A stretch of DNA of 8,008 nucleotides, from positions 1-8,008 of the forward strand of contig JAEZYR010000131.1 in NCBI GenBank assembly GCA_023442635.1. The letters run 5' to 3'. The translations under genes and the position numbers were made by a program. A model generated the notes under the pieces. That model was not told the DNA's origin and did no database searches. It worked only from the letters and a program-made list of their open reading frames with translations. Below are positions 5,487-8,008 of this stretch, piece by piece. The stretch comes from Bacillota bacterium. Its GTDB lineage: Bacteria > Bacillota > Clostridia > Saccharofermentanales > Fastidiosipilaceae. Positions within the stretch are counted from its first letter, which is position 1; every line of letters starts with the position of its first letter.

Positions 5487-7241
5487 ATGAGTGAAAACGT
5501 GCAAGGCGTAAGCCTCACCATTAACGGCCGCAGCATCACCGTGCCTGCTGGATCAACCATCCTCCAGGCTGCCCATGCTGCTGGCATCAGCATCCCTACG
5601 CTCTGCCATTTTCGCCTAGAGGATTTTTGCATCGAAAGTCGCATCTCCTCTTGCCGCGTTTGTATGGTAGAAGTTGAAGGCCGCCGTACTTTGGTTACAG
5701 CCTGTTCAGAACCTGTAACCGAAGGCATGGTCGTCCGTACAGATAGCCCTAGAGCTGTTCGCGGCCGTCGCACCAGCTTGGAGCTCTTACTTTCCAACCA
5801 CCCTCGCGCCTGCTTGACCTGCGGCAAGAATATGGACTGCGACCTGCAGCGCCTGGCCAGCGAGATGAGCATCCGCGAAATTTCTTACCCTGGTGTCATG
5901 AAGCATCACGAGGTGGACTACACCTCCAATGCAATCGTCAAAGATCCTGACAAGTGCATCATGTGCCGTCGTTGCGAGGTTATGTGTAACGACGTGCAAA
6001 CCGTAGGTGCCCTCTCTGGCTTGGATCGCGGTTTCGACGCCTTTGTCGGTTCGGCCTTCTCAGCTGACCTCGGCCAGACTCGTTGCACCTTCTGTGGTCA
6101 GTGCGTTGCGGTCTGCCCAACAGGCGCCCTGCTCGAAGTCAACGAAACCCAGAAGGTCTGGCGTTTGCTCCACAACCCCAAAAAGCATGTGGTTGTTCAG
6201 GTCGCTCCTGCCGTGCGCGTCGCCATCGGCGAAATGTTCGGTCTTGAGCCTGGCACCTTGAGCACGGGCAAGCTGGTTGCTTCTTTGCGCCGTCTTGGCT
6301 TTGATGCCATCTTCGATACTGACTTCGGCGCAGACTTGACGGTCATGGAAGAAGCTACGGAATTGGTCAACCGTCTCCAGGGCGATGGCCCCTTGCCTAT
6401 CCTGACCTCATGCTGCCCTGCTTGGGTGAACTTCATCGAGTCTCAGTTCCCCGACATGCTGCATATTCCTTCTTCGGCTCGTTCCCCTCAGATCATGCTG
6501 GGTGCAATGGTTAAGACCTACTACGCCGAAAAGATGAACCTGAAGCCTGAAGATATCTCAGTCGTTTCGATCATGCCCTGCTTGGCCAAAAAGGCTGAAG
6601 CCGCTCGCCCAGAACTTTCTGGCGATGGCCTGCAGAATGTCGACGTGGTTCTCTCAACCCGTGAGTTGGGTCATATGCTTCGTGAGTTGGGTATCGACTT
6701 TAACGAATTGGCAGACGAGGACTTCGACTCGATTCTCGGCGAATCCACTGGTGCCTCTGTTATCTTTGGCACGACGGGCGGCGTTATCGAGGCTGCCTGC
6801 CGTACGGCCTATCATATGGTCACAGGTGAAGAGCTAGAGAATGTTGAGCTGACACAGCTCCGTGGTATGGAAGGCATCCGTACGGGTACCGTCCAGATCG
6901 CTGATAAGACGCTTCGCATCGGTATCGCCCATGGTCTAGGCAATGCCCGTCGCCTGCTCGAAGGCATTCGCAGCGGTAAGTACGAGCTTGAGGCCATCGA
7001 GATCATGGCTTGCCCAGGCGGCTGTATCGGCGGTGCAGGTCAGCCCTACCACCATGGCAACATGGAAATCCTTCGCCAGCGCCAGAAGGGTATTTACACC
7101 GAGGATCGCAACAAAAAGCTGCGTCGCTCGCATGAAAACCCCATGATTCAGAAGGCCTACGAAGAGTTCCTGGGTCAGCCCAATAGCCACAAGGCTCATG
7201 AGTTGCTCCATACAGAGTACAAGCCACAAGACAAGCTATAA
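5487..7241 (+). CDS. hydA: [FeFe]-hydrogenase catalytic subunit HydA (NAD-linked trimeric, group A3-like)
   Basis: Catalytic H2-producing/oxidising subunit; cytoplasmic, no signal peptide. The 584-residue product has, in order: a [2Fe-2S] domain (C40, C56, C59, C73; C48 is an extra Cys in the loop), a His-Cys3 [4Fe-4S] site (H105, C109, C112, C118), two [4Fe-4S] motifs (C157/160/163/167 and C200/203/206/210), then the H-cluster domain. L1 is TSCCPAW (C309 as proton-relay Cys, C310 ligand), L2 is MPCLAKKAE (C365, K368, E371), L3 is MACPGGC (C509, C513); methionines 363 and 507 are also kept. A small-subunit-like tail closes the protein. AGGAGG (5475-5480) overlaps the hydB stop and is 6 nt before the chosen ATG, so the in-frame ATG at 5445 inside hydB is rejected. 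The set of NuoE- and NuoF-like partners points to HydABC bifurcation rather than a ferredoxin-only hydrogenase. HndD is the equivalent name in NADP-reducing relatives. H-cluster maturases (HydE/F/G) are not in this window. Confidence 0.97.
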   Translation: MSENVQGVSLTINGRSITVPAGSTILQAAHAAGISIPTLCHFRLEDFCIESRISSCRVCMVEVEGRRTLVTACSEPVTEGMVVRTDSPRAVRGRRTSLELLLSNHPRACLTCGKNMDCDLQRLASEMSIREISYPGVMKHHEVDYTSNAIVKDPDKCIMCRRCEVMCNDVQTVGALSGLDRGFDAFVGSAFSADLGQTRCTFCGQCVAVCPTGALLEVNETQKVWRLLHNPKKHVVVQVAPAVRVAIGEMFGLEPGTLSTGKLVASLRRLGFDAIFDTDFGADLTVMEEATELVNRLQGDGPLPILTSCCPAWVNFIESQFPDMLHIPSSARSPQIMLGAMVKTYYAEKMNLKPEDISVVSIMPCLAKKAEAARPELSGDGLQNVDVVLSTRELGHMLRELGIDFNELADEDFDSILGESTGASVIFGTTGGVIEAACRTAYHMVTGEELENVELTQLRGMEGIRTGTVQIADKTLRIGIAHGLGNARRLLEGIRSGKYELEAIEIMACPGGCIGGAGQPYHHGNMEILRQRQKGIYTEDRNKKLRRSHENPMIQKAYEEFLGQPNSHKAHELLHTEYKPQDKL

Positions 7242-7259
7242 GCTCAACGCGGGGCTTTT
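7240..7259 (+). terminator. Weak hairpin with short T-run on the hydA stop
   Basis: AAGCTC (7240-7245) can pair with GGGCTT (7252-7257) with one G-U pair, followed by TTTTG. It may be a leaky first terminator or a 3'-end protecting hairpin ahead of the stronger one downstream. Confidence 0.3.
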
Positions 7260-7295
7260 GTTCTAAAACCTTAGTCAGACTTTTGTCAGACCATC

Positions 7296-7332
7296 TAGCG
7301 TAGCAATGGATCCCATTGCTACGCTATTTTTT
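7296..7332 (+). terminator. Rho-independent terminator of hydCBA
   Basis: A perfect 14-bp stem, TAGCGTAGCAATGG (7296-7309) with its complement (7313-7326), has a 3-nt loop and six T's at 7327-7332. It lies 54 nt after the hydA stop and marks the end of the operon. Confidence 0.93.
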
Positions 7333-7341
7333 GTGCCAAAA

Positions 7342-7367
7342 ACAAGCTTCGGCTCACTTCGGCTTGT
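7342..7367. repeat. Small hairpin with internal tandem 8-mer after the terminator
   Basis: ACAAGC (7342-7347) pairs with GCTTGT (7362-7367). Inside, CTTCGGCT occurs at 7347-7354 and again at 7357-7364. On the + strand the right arm is followed by CTTTT, and on the minus strand by TTTTT. It could act as a weak bidirectional terminator, perhaps for transcripts arriving from the right. Confidence 0.35.
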
Positions 7368-7447
7368 CTTTTGCTATTTGGAGGCTTAGATTGAGTATGC
7401 TTGGAATCATTCTGGCGTGAAGACAGATAAGAGAACTGAAAAATCAC

Positions 7448-7797
7448 ATGGATTTGCTATCGCAAGAAGAGCGTTTTGTTTTCAAATTTCTTCCTCGAAG
7501 AAGCCTCAATATTGGACAAAGTAATCCAAAGTTTACAGGCATGCCCTCGATGCCTATGGCCTATCAGCAGATCAATACAAGCTGGGTGACAAGATACGGG
7601 TTTATGTCGATGAGGAGCAAAGGGTTATCAAGATTCGTGACATCGGCAAAGAGGCAAATTCGGCCATGATCGAATCGACACTTGGATTTGCTGCAGCCTT
7701 TGTCATCCCCTTTTTAATCACGACCTTTATCTATAGGCCTATGACCGACCGCAAATTCGCAAAGCCCTGGCGAGCATTCAGCCATCAATATCTATGA
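7448..7797 (+). pseudogene. Frame-broken remnant of a small single-pass membrane protein
   Basis: No intact gene is present, but coding-like peptide runs through three frames in order. It starts with MDLLSQEERFVFKF from ATG 7448, continues as FFLEEASILDKVIQSLQ one frame over, and then from 7525 a 90-residue open stretch without a usable start runs to the TGA at 7795-7797. That last part reads naturally: HALDAYGLSADQYKLGDKI near its start, a charged segment, then one hydrophobic helix (LGFAAAFVIPFLITTFIY, 7681-7734) and a basic tail. Joining the pieces needs two shifts in the same direction, near 7485 and 7535, as expected from decay or from base-call errors. No family is recognised. A weak resemblance of the YKLGDKIRVYVDEE stretch to small membrane proteins with a beta-rich soluble part is only an impression. 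The SD before 7448 is poor. An alternative is a short live ORF from ATG 7666 (43 residues) covering just the helix and tail. Confidence 0.4.
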
Positions 7798-7820
7798 GCA
7801 CAAGTTGCTAAAGCGTTTAT

Positions 7821-7876
7821 GCTCAGCGCCAGTTCCTCACCTATCTAAGATAGGCAAAGCGTGAGTTGGCCTGAGC
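7821..7876. repeat. Long imperfect inverted repeat
   Basis: GCTCAG, GCC, CTCAC and CCTATCT on the left (7821-7846) recur as reverse complements on the right in mirrored order: AGATAGG (7848-7854), GTGAG (7861-7865), GGC (7868-7870) and CTGAGC (7871-7876), with small unpaired bulges. The centre is CCTATCT-A-AGATAGG. No T-tract follows. It could be a dispersed palindromic element, a remnant of a small mobile element, or an RNA-level hairpin downstream of the pseudogene. Confidence 0.5.
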
Positions 7877-7923
7877 CTATCTAGCCGATCGCTACACCCA
7901 AGAAAAAGCCGCCTAGAGGGCAT

Positions 7924-7956
7924 AAAAAAGGCTCTCAAGTATGAACTTGAGAGCCT
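7924..7956 (-). terminator. Rho-independent terminator of the minus-strand tRNA
   Basis: An 11-bp perfect stem (7929-7939 with 7946-7956) has a 6-nt loop; read on the minus strand it ends in six T's (7924-7929). The outermost base pair uses the position complementary to the last A of the tRNA CCA end, so the terminator abuts the tRNA with no spacer. Confidence 0.93.
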
Positions 7957-8008
7957 GGTGCCCAGAGTCGGAATCGAACCAACGACACGTGGATTTTCAG
8001 TCCACTGC
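7956..8008 (-). tRNA. tRNA-Phe (GAA), 3' part; 5' end outside window
   Basis: Read on the minus strand, the visible 53 nt run from the end of the D-arm to the encoded CCA. The anticodon stem is GTGGA/TCCAC with loop CTGAAAA, anticodon GAA at 7996-7998 (Phe). The variable loop GTGTC is followed by a T-arm with stem GTTGG/CCGAC and loop TTCGATT, the acceptor strand TCTGGGC, discriminator A and CCA. About 23 nt (the 5' acceptor strand and most of the D-arm) lie beyond 8008. It is transcribed convergently toward the hydrogenase operon. Confidence 0.96.

Larger units (their letters stand above)
7242..7955. other. Gene-poor region between hydA and the tRNA
   Basis: These 714 nt hold no intact gene. 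They contain the hydCBA terminator(s), a small hairpin with tandem 8-mer, the decayed membrane-protein gene, the long inverted repeat and the tRNA terminator, each listed separately. From 7877 to 7923 I see nothing beyond a third copy of the short word TATCTAGC. Confidence 0.7.

Noticed and set aside
3009..7241. Complex I nuoEFG identity for the three-gene operon
   Set aside because: The third gene has all three H-cluster motifs (TSCCPAW, MPCxxKxxE, MACPGGC), which NuoG lacks, and HydB has the extra C-terminal ferredoxin domain.
1..8008. CRISPR array, insertion sequence or phage attachment site
   Set aside because: No regularly spaced repeats, no transposase or integrase frame, and no duplicated tRNA 3' end were seen inside the window.

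Overview
The window looks like chromosomal DNA of a strictly anaerobic, probably Clostridia-like Firmicute. The reasons are the folate C1 trio fhs-fchA-folD, a trimeric [FeFe]-hydrogenase of the NAD-linked electron-bifurcating (HydABC) type, strong AGGAGG-like ribosome binding sites, and T-tailed intrinsic terminators. No species can be named from the sequence alone. All intact genes run on the + strand. Only the partial tRNA at the right edge is on the minus strand.

Left block (1-2686): the 3' part of fhs (formate-tetrahydrofolate ligase), then fchA (methenyl-THF cyclohydrolase) and folD (methylene-THF dehydrogenase), the last two only 4 nt apart. Together they carry formate to 10-formyl-, 5,10-methenyl- and 5,10-methylene-THF, the folate part of the methyl branch of the Wood-Ljungdahl pathway (or, in reverse, serine/glycine C1 oxidation). 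This FolD lacks two of the three residues needed for cyclohydrolase activity, which explains why a separate FchA is encoded beside it.

Middle gap (2687-3008): 322 nt without a gene. It holds a 13-bp perfect hairpin with no T-tract, a Rex-like dyad, and a plausible promoter with an overlapping short inverted repeat, all just ahead of the hydrogenase operon.

Hydrogenase operon (3009-7241): hydC, hydB and hydA, tightly coupled by overlap or by SD sequences lying on the preceding stop. All cluster-binding cysteines expected for the three subunits are present, including the L1/L2/L3 H-cluster motifs in HydA. The complex would exchange electrons between H2, ferredoxin and NAD(H), and so could supply reductant to the folate branch next door. 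A strong terminator follows at 7296-7332.

Right block (7242-8008): low-density DNA with a second small hairpin, a frame-broken remnant of a small single-pass membrane protein (about 7448-7797), a long imperfect inverted repeat (7821-7876), and the 3' half of a minus-strand tRNA-Phe(GAA) with its own terminator, facing the hydrogenase operon convergently.

I found no undescribed multi-gene system. The points most worth a second look are the FolD active-site substitutions, the candidate redox operator(s) before hydC, and the decayed gene and inverted repeat on the right.
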